Shown here piece by piece: positions 17,223 through 26,988 of a DNA stretch of 64,000 nucleotides. The first letter of the stretch is position 1; each line of letters begins with the position of its first letter. The stretch lies in NCBI GenBank assembly GCA_023665605.1, contig JAMPDP010000001.1, positions 207,164 to 271,163 of the forward strand, given 5' to 3'. The notes below the pieces were generated by a model. It had not been told where the DNA came from, made no database searches, and was given only the letters and a program-made list of their open reading frames with translations. The position numbers and the translations under genes were made by a program. The DNA is from Candidatus Amulumruptor caecigallinarius. GTDB lineage: Bacteria; Bacteroidota; Bacteroidia; Bacteroidales; Muribaculaceae.

Positions 17223-18032
17223 ATGCAGCCATTGACTCACCCCTCCGCCTCCACCACTCCCCACACGCTCCGCCGGAAGCACCGGCGGAGGCGGCGCCTG
17301 CTGCGGGGGGTGCTGTGTCTGTGTGCCGTGATTGGTGCGGTGACGGTGTGGCTGTCGACGCGCACTTCCGGGGCTGACCCTGTGGTGCCTGACCCGCTGG
17401 CTTATCCGGTGAGGGGCATTGACGTATCGGCTCATAATGGAGAGATTGACTTCACCCGTGTGGCGGGAGCCGGGGTGGAGTTTGTGCTCATCAAGGCCAC
17501 CGAGGGTTGCGACTTCAAGGACCGTGCGTTTGCCGACAACTTGAAACGAGCGCGCGCCGCCGGCCTGGCTGCGGGAGCCTACCACTTCTTCCGCTTTGAC
17601 CGCGGAGGGTATGAGCAGGCTCTCAACCTGCTCCACAGCGTCAGGGGGCGTACCCTTGACCTACCGCTGGTGATTGACGTGGAGGAGTGGGCCAACCCGA
17701 AGTTCAACACTACCGCCGACATCCTGACACGTCTTCAGACTATGGTCAACACCCTTGAGGCTCACGGCTACGATGTGATGCTTTACAGCAACAAGGATGG
17801 CTTCGACCGCTTCCTCGGGAGCCGCTTTGCCCACTACCCACTGTGGATATGTTCCTTCACGGGACGCCCCTCCACATCGAGGCTGCGGCTATGGCAATAC
17901 ACCCACTCCGGGCGCATTGACGGGGTGGAAGGGAAGGTAGACATCAACGTCTACGCCGGTTCGCGCTACGAGTGGGAGCAATGGCTTGACAACCTTGGTG
18001 CAATAAACGGCACCGGTACCACGTTATTATAA
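17223..18032 (+). CDS. Glycoside hydrolase family 25 (lysozyme-like) protein
   Basis: 269 residues. An Arg-rich cytoplasmic leader (RRKHRRRRRLLRG) is followed by one membrane segment at about residues 36-54, then a GH25 barrel: GIDVSAHNGEIDF near the start, VLIKATEG, AGAYHFFRF and LPLVIDVEEW, the last holding the acidic catalytic residues expected for N-acetylmuramidases. It is probably membrane-anchored facing the periplasm and cuts peptidoglycan. It is followed after 4 bases by porU. Its leader carries the long-range inverted element. Confidence 0.88.
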   Translation: MQPLTHPSASTTPHTLRRKHRRRRRLLRGVLCLCAVIGAVTVWLSTRTSGADPVVPDPLAYPVRGIDVSAHNGEIDFTRVAGAGVEFVLIKATEGCDFKDRAFADNLKRARAAGLAAGAYHFFRFDRGGYEQALNLLHSVRGRTLDLPLVIDVEEWANPKFNTTADILTRLQTMVNTLEAHGYDVMLYSNKDGFDRFLGSRFAHYPLWICSFTGRPSTSRLRLWQYTHSGRIDGVEGKVDINVYAGSRYEWEQWLDNLGAINGTGTTLL

Positions 18033-18036
18033 ACGT

Positions 18037-21000
18037 ATGAGTATCTTGCGTCCAATCCAGTCATTATACACACGATATACCCGTTCCCTTAAAGCCTCGC
18101 TCGCTGCCGTCATTGCGTTAGCGACCACTGCCGTGGCGTTACCGGCAGATGCCGCCGCGGCCTCAGGCAGCATAGAGTTTGCCACGCAGAGCCGTCTGGC
18201 ATCGGGACGCTGGGCCAAGGTGAGCGTCACCTCCACGGGCATCCACCGCCTCTCCCCACGCCAGCTCCGCGACATGGGTTTCAGCGACCCTTCGCAAGTG
18301 AAGGTGTATGGCTATGGCGGAGCCCGTCTTTCAGAGCGCCTTGTGGCCGACTCCGTGCGCGATGACCTGCCGCAGACCCCCTCGCTGCTCACCGCTGACG
18401 GCATAGTGTTTTACGCGGAGGGACCCGTGAGCTGGACGCGCGTCAACAAGCGCGCCGCCTCCAACGGCGAGGCCGAGCGCTTCAATCATGTCATTAATCC
18501 TTACACGCTCAAGGGCTATTACTTCCTGACTGACAGCGACTCCGGCGAGCGAGCCGGGGCAATACCCTCTACCGTGGCAGCCCCCACCTCCGCTTCCGGA
18601 GCGGCAGTGACCTTCCGTGAGCGCACCGTGCTGCATGAGGAACAGAACATTCTGGGCGAAAGCGGCCACTCATATTTCGGGCACGACCTGAAGGCCAACC
18701 CGGTGTACAATTACAGCATCCCCCTGCCGGGGCTCGCCGCCGGCACCTATAATTATAAGGTGTGGACCAACACCGCCATAGGCGGACGCACCACCTCTGA
18801 CTCGCGCTTCTCCGTGGAGTATCCCGACGGCTTCGGGCGCTCGGCATCGGTGCGGCTCCCCGCGTCCAACGATGCCAACAGATACGACCGAGGGCGCACG
18901 GCGGCCAGCACCAACTCCTCCAGCACTTTCGAGGGGGGCTCGCTGCCGCTTACGTTGGCTTTCAGCGGCGCGGGAACGGTGTACAGTGCATATTTCTTCT
19001 TCACCGAGGTGACATATGAGAGGGAGCTCGCCATGCCCGGTTCCTCGCTCTGCTTCCGCCTGAGCAACAGCTTAGGCTCTCTGGGCGGAGCGTCAGCCGC
19101 TACGCAGGTGTGGGACGTGACTGACCCCATCAACCCGGTGGCAGTCAACACCGCCATGATAGGCGACCGCCTGGTGTGGCGCAACTCCGCGTCAGACCTG
19201 CGTGAATATGTGGCATTTGACCCCGACGGGGCTTATCCCGAGCCGGCATTCGAGGGACTTGTCGCCAACCAGAACCTCCACGCCCTGCCTACGCCTGACC
19301 TGGTAATCTTCACCCTTGCCGACTATACCGCACAAGCCGAGACACTCGCCGCCCACCGCCGCTCTCAGGGGCTTGATGTGGCCGTGGTTGATGCCGAGGA
19401 TGTGTATCGCGAATTCGGCTCCGGCTCCCCTGACGTGCAAACCTTCCGCCGCTTCCTGCGTATGCTCTATGACCGTGGCGAGGAGGGGAAGCTGAAATAT
19501 GCCCTGTTCTTCGGACGCGGCATCTGGGACTACCGCCGCATCTCCGTCGACTCCCGCCAGGGGCAGTGCGCGGGACCGGCCCTGCCCACCTGGCAGACCC
19601 TCGCCTCCACCAACCAGTTTCAGTCCAGCTACATGACTGACGACATCTTCGGTATGCTCGGCGATAACTCGTATGTGCCCGAGTACCGCGGCACCATGCA
19701 GATAGCCGTGGGGCGCCTGCCGGTGTCGAGCGCGGCAATGGCCACCAGTGCCGTCAACAAGCTGATAGCCTATGACCGCACAGCCACGGGGCCGTGGCGC
19801 TCGCGTCTGCTGATGATCACAGACACCAGCAAGGATGCATCCGTGTTCATGCGCGACGGTGACAATGCCATCTCGGCCATGCGCACATCCACTCCCGGCG
19901 GACAGCTTGCCGGCGTGGGCTCAGGGATGTTGGAGCAGAAGGTGTACCTGGCGGCATACCCCATTGACAACGGCAAGACCACTGTGGCAAACCGTGAGGT
20001 GCAGGAAGCGCTGAGCGAGGGCGTGTCATGGATGGCTTACATCGGTCACTCCTCACAGACCCAGTGGGGCGACAAAGGGGTGATGGACTTCTCCTATGCC
20101 TCGGGGATGTCGCTTCGCCGCAAGCCTGTTGTGGTGGCCGCCACATGTGAATACGCCCAGTTTGACGGCTCGATACAGTGCGGAGCCGAGGCCATGTGGC
20201 GCAACGAGCAGGGGCCCATCGCCGTAATCACTGCCACCCGCCCGGCAGCCATATCAGACAATGCACTGTTTATCAGTGCCATCACCCGTTACATCGGTGC
20301 TGTGGACTCTAACGGGCGCCGCTACACCGTGGGCGACGTGATGCGCCTCGCCAAGAACCAATTGGCCGAGAAGGGCACCGGTCGCATCAACGCATACGTG
20401 TACGTGCTTGTCGGCGACCCCTCGATGCCTGCTCTGTCACCCTCGTTGGGTGTCAAGGTCACAGAGATGGTGGATGTGACCACCGGCAAGACCCTCAAGC
20501 TCGACGGCACTCCCCCACCCTACATCCCCGGCGGTGCCCGCGTGACATTCCGCGGGGAGGTGGTGTCGGCCCTGGATGCCTCCAAAATTGATGACTTCAA
20601 CGGCGAAGTGTCGCTGACGCTCTTCGACGCGATGTATGACCGCAGCTCGCTCTGCTTAGAGGACAACAAGGATTTCTCATTCTCCGTGCAGGGTGGCACC
20701 CTCACCATGGCCCGTGCCGCAGTTGCCGGCGGTGAGTGGGAGGCGACTCTTCAGGTGCCTCTGGAGATTGCCAACAACAACACCCCTGCCGCGCTGTCGA
20801 TGTATGCGGTGGAGAACGGAACTTCGCGCGATGCGATGGGCACCTCGCGTGAGTTTACCGTGTCCGGCTTCACTGACGTGGCCCCCGACTCGGAGCCGCC
20901 GGTGATCAACAGCCTCTATCTCAACTATCCCGGCTTCAAGAATGGCGACACCGTGGATGCCTCGCCCACACTCTACGCATCCGTTGCCGACAACGTTAGC

Positions 21001-21555
21001 GTCAACCTGTCATCATCCGGCGTGGGCCGCGGCATCACGCTGACACTCGATGACGGCCGTACCTTCGGAGACCTCCCCTCCTACTTCACACCGGACTTCG
21101 GGGCTTGCACCTCCGGCTCGATAGCCTACCCGCTGCATGACCTTCCTGCCGGAGAGCACTGGCTGAAGCTGACTGTGTGGGACACCTCCGACAATCTTGC
21201 CGAGGCCAGCCTCGCCTTCTGGGTTGATGACGCAGCCGCGCCCTCGATAGTTGACGTGTACACCGATGCCAACCCGGCGAGCGTGTCGGCCAACTTCTAC
21301 GTCACCCATGACCGCCCCGACAAGGATGTGAACATCGGCATCGAAATCTTCGACATAGCCGGTCGCCGCATCTGGACCCGCGAGCACAAGTCGTACAGCG
21401 AGGGCAACGTGGCCGAACCCATCACCTGGGACCTCACCACGGGAGCCGGCTCGCGAGTAAGCTCCGGCATCTACCTCTACCGTGCCACCCTCTCCATGCC
21501 GGGTGGCGAGACCTACTCCTCGCGCTCCCGCAAGCTCGCCGTCACCCCCCGCTGA
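18037..21555 (+). CDS. porU: Type IX secretion system sortase PorU (C25 family)
   Basis: 1172-residue exported protein with a signal peptide in the first 45 residues. The central gingipain-like C25 domain starts at about DLVIFTLADYTAQAETLAAHRRSQGLDV; the expected catalytic His is in MAYIGHSSQTQWG and the Cys in VVAATCEYAQFDG. The C-terminal segment (IGIEIFDIAGRRIWTRE..GIYLYRATL) resembles the T9SS sorting-type beta domain that PorU itself carries. PorU cleaves sorting domains from cargo and attaches cargo to anionic lipopolysaccharide at the outer membrane. Other por genes are not in this window. Likely co-transcribed with the GH25 gene. Confidence 0.9.
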   Translation: MSILRPIQSLYTRYTRSLKASLAAVIALATTAVALPADAAAASGSIEFATQSRLASGRWAKVSVTSTGIHRLSPRQLRDMGFSDPSQVKVYGYGGARLSERLVADSVRDDLPQTPSLLTADGIVFYAEGPVSWTRVNKRAASNGEAERFNHVINPYTLKGYYFLTDSDSGERAGAIPSTVAAPTSASGAAVTFRERTVLHEEQNILGESGHSYFGHDLKANPVYNYSIPLPGLAAGTYNYKVWTNTAIGGRTTSDSRFSVEYPDGFGRSASVRLPASNDANRYDRGRTAASTNSSSTFEGGSLPLTLAFSGAGTVYSAYFFFTEVTYERELAMPGSSLCFRLSNSLGSLGGASAATQVWDVTDPINPVAVNTAMIGDRLVWRNSASDLREYVAFDPDGAYPEPAFEGLVANQNLHALPTPDLVIFTLADYTAQAETLAAHRRSQGLDVAVVDAEDVYREFGSGSPDVQTFRRFLRMLYDRGEEGKLKYALFFGRGIWDYRRISVDSRQGQCAGPALPTWQTLASTNQFQSSYMTDDIFGMLGDNSYVPEYRGTMQIAVGRLPVSSAAMATSAVNKLIAYDRTATGPWRSRLLMITDTSKDASVFMRDGDNAISAMRTSTPGGQLAGVGSGMLEQKVYLAAYPIDNGKTTVANREVQEALSEGVSWMAYIGHSSQTQWGDKGVMDFSYASGMSLRRKPVVVAATCEYAQFDGSIQCGAEAMWRNEQGPIAVITATRPAAISDNALFISAITRYIGAVDSNGRRYTVGDVMRLAKNQLAEKGTGRINAYVYVLVGDPSMPALSPSLGVKVTEMVDVTTGKTLKLDGTPPPYIPGGARVTFRGEVVSALDASKIDDFNGEVSLTLFDAMYDRSSLCLEDNKDFSFSVQGGTLTMARAAVAGGEWEATLQVPLEIANNNTPAALSMYAVENGTSRDAMGTSREFTVSGFTDVAPDSEPPVINSLYLNYPGFKNGDTVDASPTLYASVADNVSVNLSSSGVGRGITLTLDDGRTFGDLPSYFTPDFGACTSGSIAYPLHDLPAGEHWLKLTVWDTSDNLAEASLAFWVDDAAAPSIVDVYTDANPASVSANFYVTHDRPDKDVNIGIEIFDIAGRRIWTREHKSYSEGNVAEPITWDLTTGAGSRVSSGIYLYRATLSMPGGETYSSRSRKLAVTPR

Positions 21556-21596
21556 CATACATCCGGAGCCTCTGCTCCACCCGTCTGACAAACAAC

Positions 21597-21637
21597 GCCT
21601 CCGCATCGCGACTCTCAGCCCGCAGCGGAGGCTTTGT
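21597..21637 (+). terminator. Terminator after porU
   Basis: GCCTCCGC (21597-21604) pairs with GCGGAGGC (21625-21632), followed by TTTGT. Confidence 0.6.
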
Positions 21638-21685
21638 CAACTTTATACGTACGCCGGTTGTTAGTTAAGTAAACTCATAACCATT

Positions 21686-22201
21686 ATGAAAGCCAAAATT
21701 TTAAGTTTACTGTTAGCTGTCATGGCAATCACTTCATTAAGCGCCGCCGCTCAGACCGAAGGCAAGGGCGAAGGCTACACATACAAGCAGTTTGACAACA
21801 CCTATGTGGTGAGCGTGGACAATCATCAGGAGGTGGCATCCATTCTGGAGCGCGCCTGCAACGACCTGGGTATCACCGGCGGTGACATCATCGGTCTTGG
21901 TGCCGTCAACTCGGCCACTCTGCGCTGCTTCAATCCCGCTACCAAGGAGTATGTAGACAAGACCTTCAATGAGCAGATGGAGATAGCGAACTTGACGGGT
22001 AACGTGGGTATGCTCAACGGCAAGATTTACCTGCACCTTCACATCACCCTGGGCAAGACCGACTACACCGCACTTGCGGGACACCTGCTGCGTGCCACCC
22101 TCAATGGAGCCGGTGAGTTTGTCATTAACAAATACTCCTCCGAGGTACCCCGCTACCACAACGACCAGATTGGTCTGAATATGTACGACTTCGCCCGCTG
22201 A
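21686..22201 (+). CDS. Exported PPC (DUF296) domain protein
   Basis: 171 residues. MKAKILSLLLAVMAITSLSAAAQ is a clear signal peptide. The remainder is a PPC/DUF296 fold: YVVSVDNHQEVASILERACNDLGITGGDIIGLGAVNSATLRCFN, then GKIYLHLHITLGKTD with the His cluster typical of bacterial PPC proteins. Cytoplasmic PPC proteins are trimeric, and in plants the domain accompanies AT-hooks; here export argues against DNA binding. The His-rich LHLHI strand may bind metal. Function unknown. Confidence 0.8.
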   Translation: MKAKILSLLLAVMAITSLSAAAQTEGKGEGYTYKQFDNTYVVSVDNHQEVASILERACNDLGITGGDIIGLGAVNSATLRCFNPATKEYVDKTFNEQMEIANLTGNVGMLNGKIYLHLHITLGKTDYTALAGHLLRATLNGAGEFVINKYSSEVPRYHNDQIGLNMYDFAR

Positions 22202-22275
22202 CGAAAAGTCGGCAATTCCATCTCTCGGTTGTGACGGAACTGCATCAGGGCGGCGTGCGATTCAAAAAAAATTGC

Positions 22276-22283
22276 TAACTTTG
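22276..22283 (+). promoter_or_regulatory. -7 box of bamD
   Basis: TAACTTTG preceded by an A-tract, 39 bases before ATG 22322. Confidence 0.6.
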
Positions 22284-22321
22284 CGCTTTGATGGGATAAT
22301 TGTGCCCGTCTCCACCGCTCA

Positions 22322-23128
22322 ATGAAGCCATTCCGCTACATCATCATAGCCCTCACGGCCATCATCCTCGCCTCATGCGGCGAGTATCAGAAGGCGCAGA
22401 AGAGCAAGGATCCGGACTATAAGCTGGACTTTGCCAAACGCGCATTCGACAAGGGGCAGTACGTGCAGGCCTACACCATCCTCGGCGACATCATCCCCGC
22501 CTTCAAGGGCACGGAGAAAGCTGAGGATGCCCTGTATCTTCTTGCCATGAGCTACTTCGAGAACAAGGAGTATCCCACGGCAGCATCCTACTTCAAGAAC
22601 TACTACACCCGCTTCCCCCGCGGCAAGTACACCGAACTTGCCCGCTATTATTGCGGCTACTCATACTACATGGATTCGCCGGAGCCTCAGCTTGACCAGA
22701 GTGGCACGGTGAAAGCTATTCAGGAGCTCACCAACTTCATGGAGTACTTCCCCACGAGCGAGCGCACTCCGGCAGCTCAGAACGCCATCTTCGAGCTTCA
22801 GGACAAACTCGCCTTCAAGGAGCTGGAAAATGCCGTGCTCTACTACAACCTCGGCACCTATCTGGGCAACAACTACGAGAGCGCCGTTATTGTGGCCCGT
22901 AACGCCATCAAGAAATACCCCTTCTCGAAGTACAAGGAAGACCTGGAGATGATGATACTCAAGTCACGCTATCAGGAGGCTCAGCACTCCGTAGCCGAGA
23001 TGAAGGGTGAGCGTTTCCGCGACGTCATTGACGAGTACTATGCCTTTGTCAATGACTTCCCTGACGGCAAGAACCGTCAGGAGGCCGACAACATATTCAA
23101 GATTGCAAGCCAGCACGTAAAAGACTAA
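22322..23128 (+). CDS. bamD: Outer membrane assembly lipoprotein BamD
   Basis: 268-residue lipoprotein (signal with lipobox ILASC) that supports BamA in inserting beta-barrels into the outer membrane. It contains TPR-like helix pairs: KLDFAKRAFDKGQYVQAYTILGDIIPAF, AEDALYLLAMSYFENKEYPTAASYFKNYYTRFP, and so on, ending with the repeat containing FVNDFPDGKNRQEADNIFKIA. Length and order match BamD/ComL. It forms a unit with the downstream omega-like gene, as is usual in Bacteroidales. Confidence 0.92.
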   Translation: MKPFRYIIIALTAIILASCGEYQKAQKSKDPDYKLDFAKRAFDKGQYVQAYTILGDIIPAFKGTEKAEDALYLLAMSYFENKEYPTAASYFKNYYTRFPRGKYTELARYYCGYSYYMDSPEPQLDQSGTVKAIQELTNFMEYFPTSERTPAAQNAIFELQDKLAFKELENAVLYYNLGTYLGNNYESAVIVARNAIKKYPFSKYKEDLEMMILKSRYQEAQHSVAEMKGERFRDVIDEYYAFVNDFPDGKNRQEADNIFKIASQHVKD

Positions 23129-23153
23129 AACATAAGATAATCACCACATAGAG

Positions 23154-23489
23154 ATGGACTACAAGAAAGTCAACGCCCCGCTCAACACCGTCACACGTGA
23201 CATGATTGAGCTCTCCGAAGACACCGGCAATGTCTATGAGACCGTGGCCATCATCGCCAAGCGCGCCAATCAGATAGCCGCCGAGATGAAGCATGACCTT
23301 GAGAAGAAGCTCCAGGAGTTTGCCTCGCTCAACGACAACCTTGAGGAAATCACCGAGAACCGCGAGCAGATAGAGATCTCGCGCTACTACGAGAAGCTCC
23401 CCAAGCCCACGCTGATTGCCGCTGAGGAGTATGCCGAGCACAAGATCCACTACCGACGTCCGTCATCGGACACCCTCAGCCTCGACTGA
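23154..23489 (+). CDS. rpoZ: RNA polymerase omega-like subunit (Bacteroidetes type)
   Basis: 111 residues, acidic and helical. The opening MDYKKVNAPLNTVTRDMIELSEDTGNVYETVAIIAKRANQIAAEMKHDL carries the omega-like helix with the conserved VYE..AIIAKRANQI pattern; the second half is a charged helix. It lies directly after bamD, its usual place in Bacteroidales. It probably stabilises RNA polymerase assembly. Confidence 0.85.
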   Translation: MDYKKVNAPLNTVTRDMIELSEDTGNVYETVAIIAKRANQIAAEMKHDLEKKLQEFASLNDNLEEITENREQIEISRYYEKLPKPTLIAAEEYAEHKIHYRRPSSDTLSLD

Positions 23490-23586
23490 CACCACTCCTC
23501 CCGACCCGCCCGACGCCAGCTGCCGCACCCCGGCGCCCGACCACACGGCGGAGTCCCAAGCCTTAACTCTAAGCCATTGACATTGC

Positions 23587-23610
23587 GGGGAAAAGCACGC
23601 TTTTGTCCCC
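23587..23610 (+). terminator. Hairpin between rpoZ and hisG
   Basis: GGGGAAAAGC and GCTTTTGTCCCC pair with one bulge. It may end the bamD-rpoZ unit. No His-rich leader peptide that would mark attenuation is seen in 23490-23663. Confidence 0.45.
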
Positions 23611-23663
23611 CACTGTCCATGGCTTTGCACGTCTATTAACCCACCCCTCATCCCCCTCCCATC

Positions 23664-24515
23664 ATGCTCACCATCGCCATTCAGGCCAAGGGCCGCCTCA
23701 ACGAAGACTGCGTGGCCCTGCTCCGCGACTCCGGCATCACCACCTCCGGCAGCTCACGCAAGCTCATATCCCGCGCCAAGGGCTTCCCCATGGACATCCT
23801 CTATCTGCGTGACGATGACATCCCCCAGGCAGTCAGCATGGGCGTGGCCGACATAGGCATTGTCGGCCTCAACGAGATGGAGGAGAAGGGGATGGATGTC
23901 AACATAGTGATGAGCCTCGGATTCAGCGACTGCCGCATCTCGCTGGCCGTGCCCAAAGATGCGGGCTACACGGGGCTTGCCTGGTTTAACGGCAAGCGCA
24001 TTGCCACATCCTATCCTCGCATTCTGGGTAACTTTCTGCGCGAGCAGGGCATCGACGCCGAGATTCATGAGATTGCCGGCTCGGTGGAGGTGGCTCCCGC
24101 AGTGGGAATGGCTGATGCCATCTTCGACATCGTAAGCTCCGGAGGCACTCTGGTGCAGAACGGACTGGTGGAGGTGGAGCAAGTGTTTTTCTCGCAGGCC
24201 GTGCTCATTGCCACCAAGGGCCTCGACGGGCAGAAGCTCCAGGAACTTGAGCAGCTGAAGTTCCGCTTCTCCAGCATCATCAACAGCCGCGACATGAAGT
24301 ACGTGCTGATGAACCTCCCCGAGAAGGCCATTGAGGATGCCGTGAAGATACTCCCCGGCATGAAGAGCCCGACGCTTCTGCCTCTGGCCGAGAAGGGGTG
24401 GTACTCGATGCACGCCGTGATCCGTGAGGAGGAGCTGTGGGACAAGGTGGAGCAGCTTAAAGGCATTGGAGCGGAAGATATTCTGGTGCTCGCTCTCGAA
24501 AACATAATCCGCTGA
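23664..24515 (+). CDS. hisG: ATP phosphoribosyltransferase (long form)
   Basis: First step of histidine synthesis: ATP plus PRPP to phosphoribosyl-ATP. 283 residues, the long HisG with a C-terminal ACT-like regulatory domain (about residues 215-283, KYVLMNLPEKAIEDAVKILPGMKSPTLLPL) that gives histidine feedback, so no HisZ partner is needed. The N-terminus LTIAIQAKGRLNEDCVALLRDSGI and the PRPP loop IFDIVSSGGTLVQNGL are typical. First gene of an eight-gene operon; hisD starts 2 bases after its stop. Confidence 0.96.
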   Translation: MLTIAIQAKGRLNEDCVALLRDSGITTSGSSRKLISRAKGFPMDILYLRDDDIPQAVSMGVADIGIVGLNEMEEKGMDVNIVMSLGFSDCRISLAVPKDAGYTGLAWFNGKRIATSYPRILGNFLREQGIDAEIHEIAGSVEVAPAVGMADAIFDIVSSGGTLVQNGLVEVEQVFFSQAVLIATKGLDGQKLQELEQLKFRFSSIINSRDMKYVLMNLPEKAIEDAVKILPGMKSPTLLPLAEKGWYSMHAVIREEELWDKVEQLKGIGAEDILVLALENIIR

Positions 24516-24517
24516 CG

Positions 24518-25804
24518 ATGGACATCGTAATCAACCCCGCTCCCTCGCAGTGGCGCAGCCTCACCGAGCGCAACATCCCTGACGACCCGCAGGTGCAGCA
24601 GGCTGTGGACACTATCATTGATGCCGTGCGTGCCGATGGCGACAAGGCCCTGCGCGAGCTTGCCCTGAAGTTTGACGGCACCCACATCAGCGACCTCGAA
24701 GTGACCAAGGCGGAGATTGATGCCGCCGAGGCTGCCGTGAGCGATGATGTCAAGATAGCCATAGGCCGCTCCGTGGCCAACATCACGGCGTTTCATGCTG
24801 CGCAGATGCCGCAGCAGGTGGAAGTCAACACCATGCCCGGCATCACCTGCATACAGCGGGCGGTGCCCATACAGCGTGTGGGGCTCTATATCCCCGGCGG
24901 ACGCGCTCCGCTCTTCTCCACAGTGCTGATGCTCGCTGTGCCCGCACGCATCGCCGGGTGCCCGGAGGTGATACTCTGCACCCCGCAGGGAGCAGACCGG
25001 CCCATTTCGCCGGAGATACTCTATGCCGCGCGTGTTTGTGGCATCAAGCGGATATTCCGCGTTGGTGGAGCCCAAGCCATTGCAGCCATGGCTCTGGGTA
25101 CCGACAGCATCCCCCGGGTGCATAAAATCTTCGGCCCGGGCAATCGCTTTGTCACCAAGGCCAAGCAGATACTCACCTCGGAGGTGGCAATAGATATGCC
25201 CGCCGGGCCGAGCGAAGTGCTCGTGATGGCTGACCACACCGCCAACCCCGCTTTCGTGGCCTCCGATATGCTCTCGCAGGCCGAGCACGGCCCTGACAGC
25301 CAGGCCATCTGCGTGTGCACCACCGAGGCGATTGCCTCGGCCGTTGCTCAGGCACTTGACAAGGTGAAAGCGACCCTCAAGCGCATAGAGAGCATAGAGA
25401 AGTCCCTGGCCCACAGCCGTATCATAGTGCTGCCCGAAATCGGCAGAATGACGGAGTTCGTCAACTCCTATGCCCCCGAGCACCTCATCATCTCCATGGA
25501 GCGCCCCTGGGACGTGGCAGCCCACATCACCGCCGCGGGCAGCGTGTTCATCGGCAACCACTCCCCGGAGAGTGCCGGCGACTATGCCTCAGGCACCAAC
25601 CACACCCTCCCCACCAACGGCTGGGCGCACGCTTACAGCGGCGTGAACATCGACAGCTTCATGCGCAAAATCACCTATCAGGAGCTCACTCCCGAAGGCC
25701 TCGGCAACCTTGCTGACACGGTCATCACCATGGCCGATGCCGAGGGCCTGGACGCTCACGCCATGGCCGTGAAGCTCCGCACGGGGCGTGCTTCCATTGA
25801 CTGA
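24518..25804 (+). CDS. hisD: Histidinol dehydrogenase
   Basis: Last two oxidation steps, histidinol to histidine, NAD- and zinc-dependent. 428 residues. Features include VPIQRVGLYIPGGRAPLFSTVLM, VHKIFGPGNRFV, the zinc-ligand region DMLSQAEHGPDSQAI and YAPEHLI, with ASGTNHTLPTNGWAHAYSGV near the C-terminus. Second gene of the his operon. Confidence 0.96.
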   Translation: MDIVINPAPSQWRSLTERNIPDDPQVQQAVDTIIDAVRADGDKALRELALKFDGTHISDLEVTKAEIDAAEAAVSDDVKIAIGRSVANITAFHAAQMPQQVEVNTMPGITCIQRAVPIQRVGLYIPGGRAPLFSTVLMLAVPARIAGCPEVILCTPQGADRPISPEILYAARVCGIKRIFRVGGAQAIAAMALGTDSIPRVHKIFGPGNRFVTKAKQILTSEVAIDMPAGPSEVLVMADHTANPAFVASDMLSQAEHGPDSQAICVCTTEAIASAVAQALDKVKATLKRIESIEKSLAHSRIIVLPEIGRMTEFVNSYAPEHLIISMERPWDVAAHITAAGSVFIGNHSPESAGDYASGTNHTLPTNGWAHAYSGVNIDSFMRKITYQELTPEGLGNLADTVITMADAEGLDAHAMAVKLRTGRASID

Positions 25805-25893
25805 CCTTTCCCACGCCGTTTATTTATCAGCCTCGTCTTTTGACCAAGCACTGAGCTTTAGCGAAGCCATCCCCCACTCCCAAACACACCCCA

Positions 25894-26949
25894 ATGACCC
25901 GCACGAAAAACCCACTCGAATATGTGCGCCCCTGCATCAAGCGTCTGGAGCCATACAGCACCGCTCGCGACGAATTCAAGGGGGGCGACATCAAGGTGTG
26001 GATTGACGCAAACGAGAACCCCTTCAACAATGGGGTGAACCGCTACCCCGACCCGCACCACCGGGAGCTGCGCAAGTGCGTCAGCGCACTCAAGGGCGTG
26101 CCGGAGGAGTGCCTGTTCTTCGGCGGCGCGGGCTCTGATGAGGCCATCGACATCACGTTCCGCATATTCTGCACCCCCGGTGTGGACAATGCCGTGGCCA
26201 TCACTCCGAGTTACGGTGTATATGAGGTGAGCGCCGCCGTCAACGATGTGGAGTTGCGCCGGGTGCAGCTCGGCGAGGATTTCTCCCTCCCCGTAGAGGC
26301 ACTGCTCGCCGCCTCTGACTCCCGCACCAAACTGATGTGGATATGCTCGCCCAACAACCCCACGGCCAACGCCTTTGCGCCGGCCGACCTGCTGAGCCTC
26401 TGTGAGCGCTTTGACGGCATGGTGGTGGTGGATGAGGCTTACGTGGACTTCTCAGGCTGCGGCTCACTGGTGCCCGCCATCCCCACGCATCCCAACCTCA
26501 TCATCCTCCAGACATTTTCCAAGGCCTGGGGCATGGCCGGGCTGCGCTGCGGCATGGCTATAGCGGTGCCGGAGATTATCGAACTGTATAACCGAGTCAA
26601 GTACCCTTACAACATCAACGGCCCCACACAGACGGAGGTAATCAACCGCATCCGCCGCACTGATGTGAGCCGTACGGTCAAGACCATACTCGCCGAGCGT
26701 GACCGTCTGGAGCGCGGGCTGGCATCGGCCTCCTGCGTGCTTCGCATCTATCCCTCGGATGCCAACTTCCTGCTGGTGAAGGTCACGGATGCCGACGCGG
26801 TTTATGACCACCTCATTGACGGGGGCGTGATAGTGCGCAACCGCTCCCGGCTGCCCGGATGCAGCGGCTGCCTGCGCGTCACCGTCGGTACTCCTGAGGA
26901 GAATGACCTGACCATCAAGCTATTCAACTCTTATCAGGCAGCTGAATAA
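25894..26949 (+). CDS. hisC: Histidinol-phosphate aminotransferase
   Basis: PLP-dependent conversion of imidazole acetol phosphate to histidinol phosphate, 351 residues. Cofactor-binding features: DANENPF, FFGGAGSDEAID, ICSPNNPTAN, VVVDEAYVDFS and the PLP lysine in FSKAWGMAGLRCGMA. ATG 25894 is chosen because homology begins at once. It lies 89 bases after hisD. Confidence 0.96.
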   Translation: MTRTKNPLEYVRPCIKRLEPYSTARDEFKGGDIKVWIDANENPFNNGVNRYPDPHHRELRKCVSALKGVPEECLFFGGAGSDEAIDITFRIFCTPGVDNAVAITPSYGVYEVSAAVNDVELRRVQLGEDFSLPVEALLAASDSRTKLMWICSPNNPTANAFAPADLLSLCERFDGMVVVDEAYVDFSGCGSLVPAIPTHPNLIILQTFSKAWGMAGLRCGMAIAVPEIIELYNRVKYPYNINGPTQTEVINRIRRTDVSRTVKTILAERDRLERGLASASCVLRIYPSDANFLLVKVTDADAVYDHLIDGGVIVRNRSRLPGCSGCLRVTVGTPEENDLTIKLFNSYQAAE

Positions 26950-26988
26950 TCATATTTTCACCCCCTCTCCCCCACCCTCCAAGCAGCT

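Noticed and set aside
23490..23663. Histidine attenuator or T-box ahead of hisG
   Set aside because: No His-codon run or T-box sequence is present; only a modest hairpin is seen.
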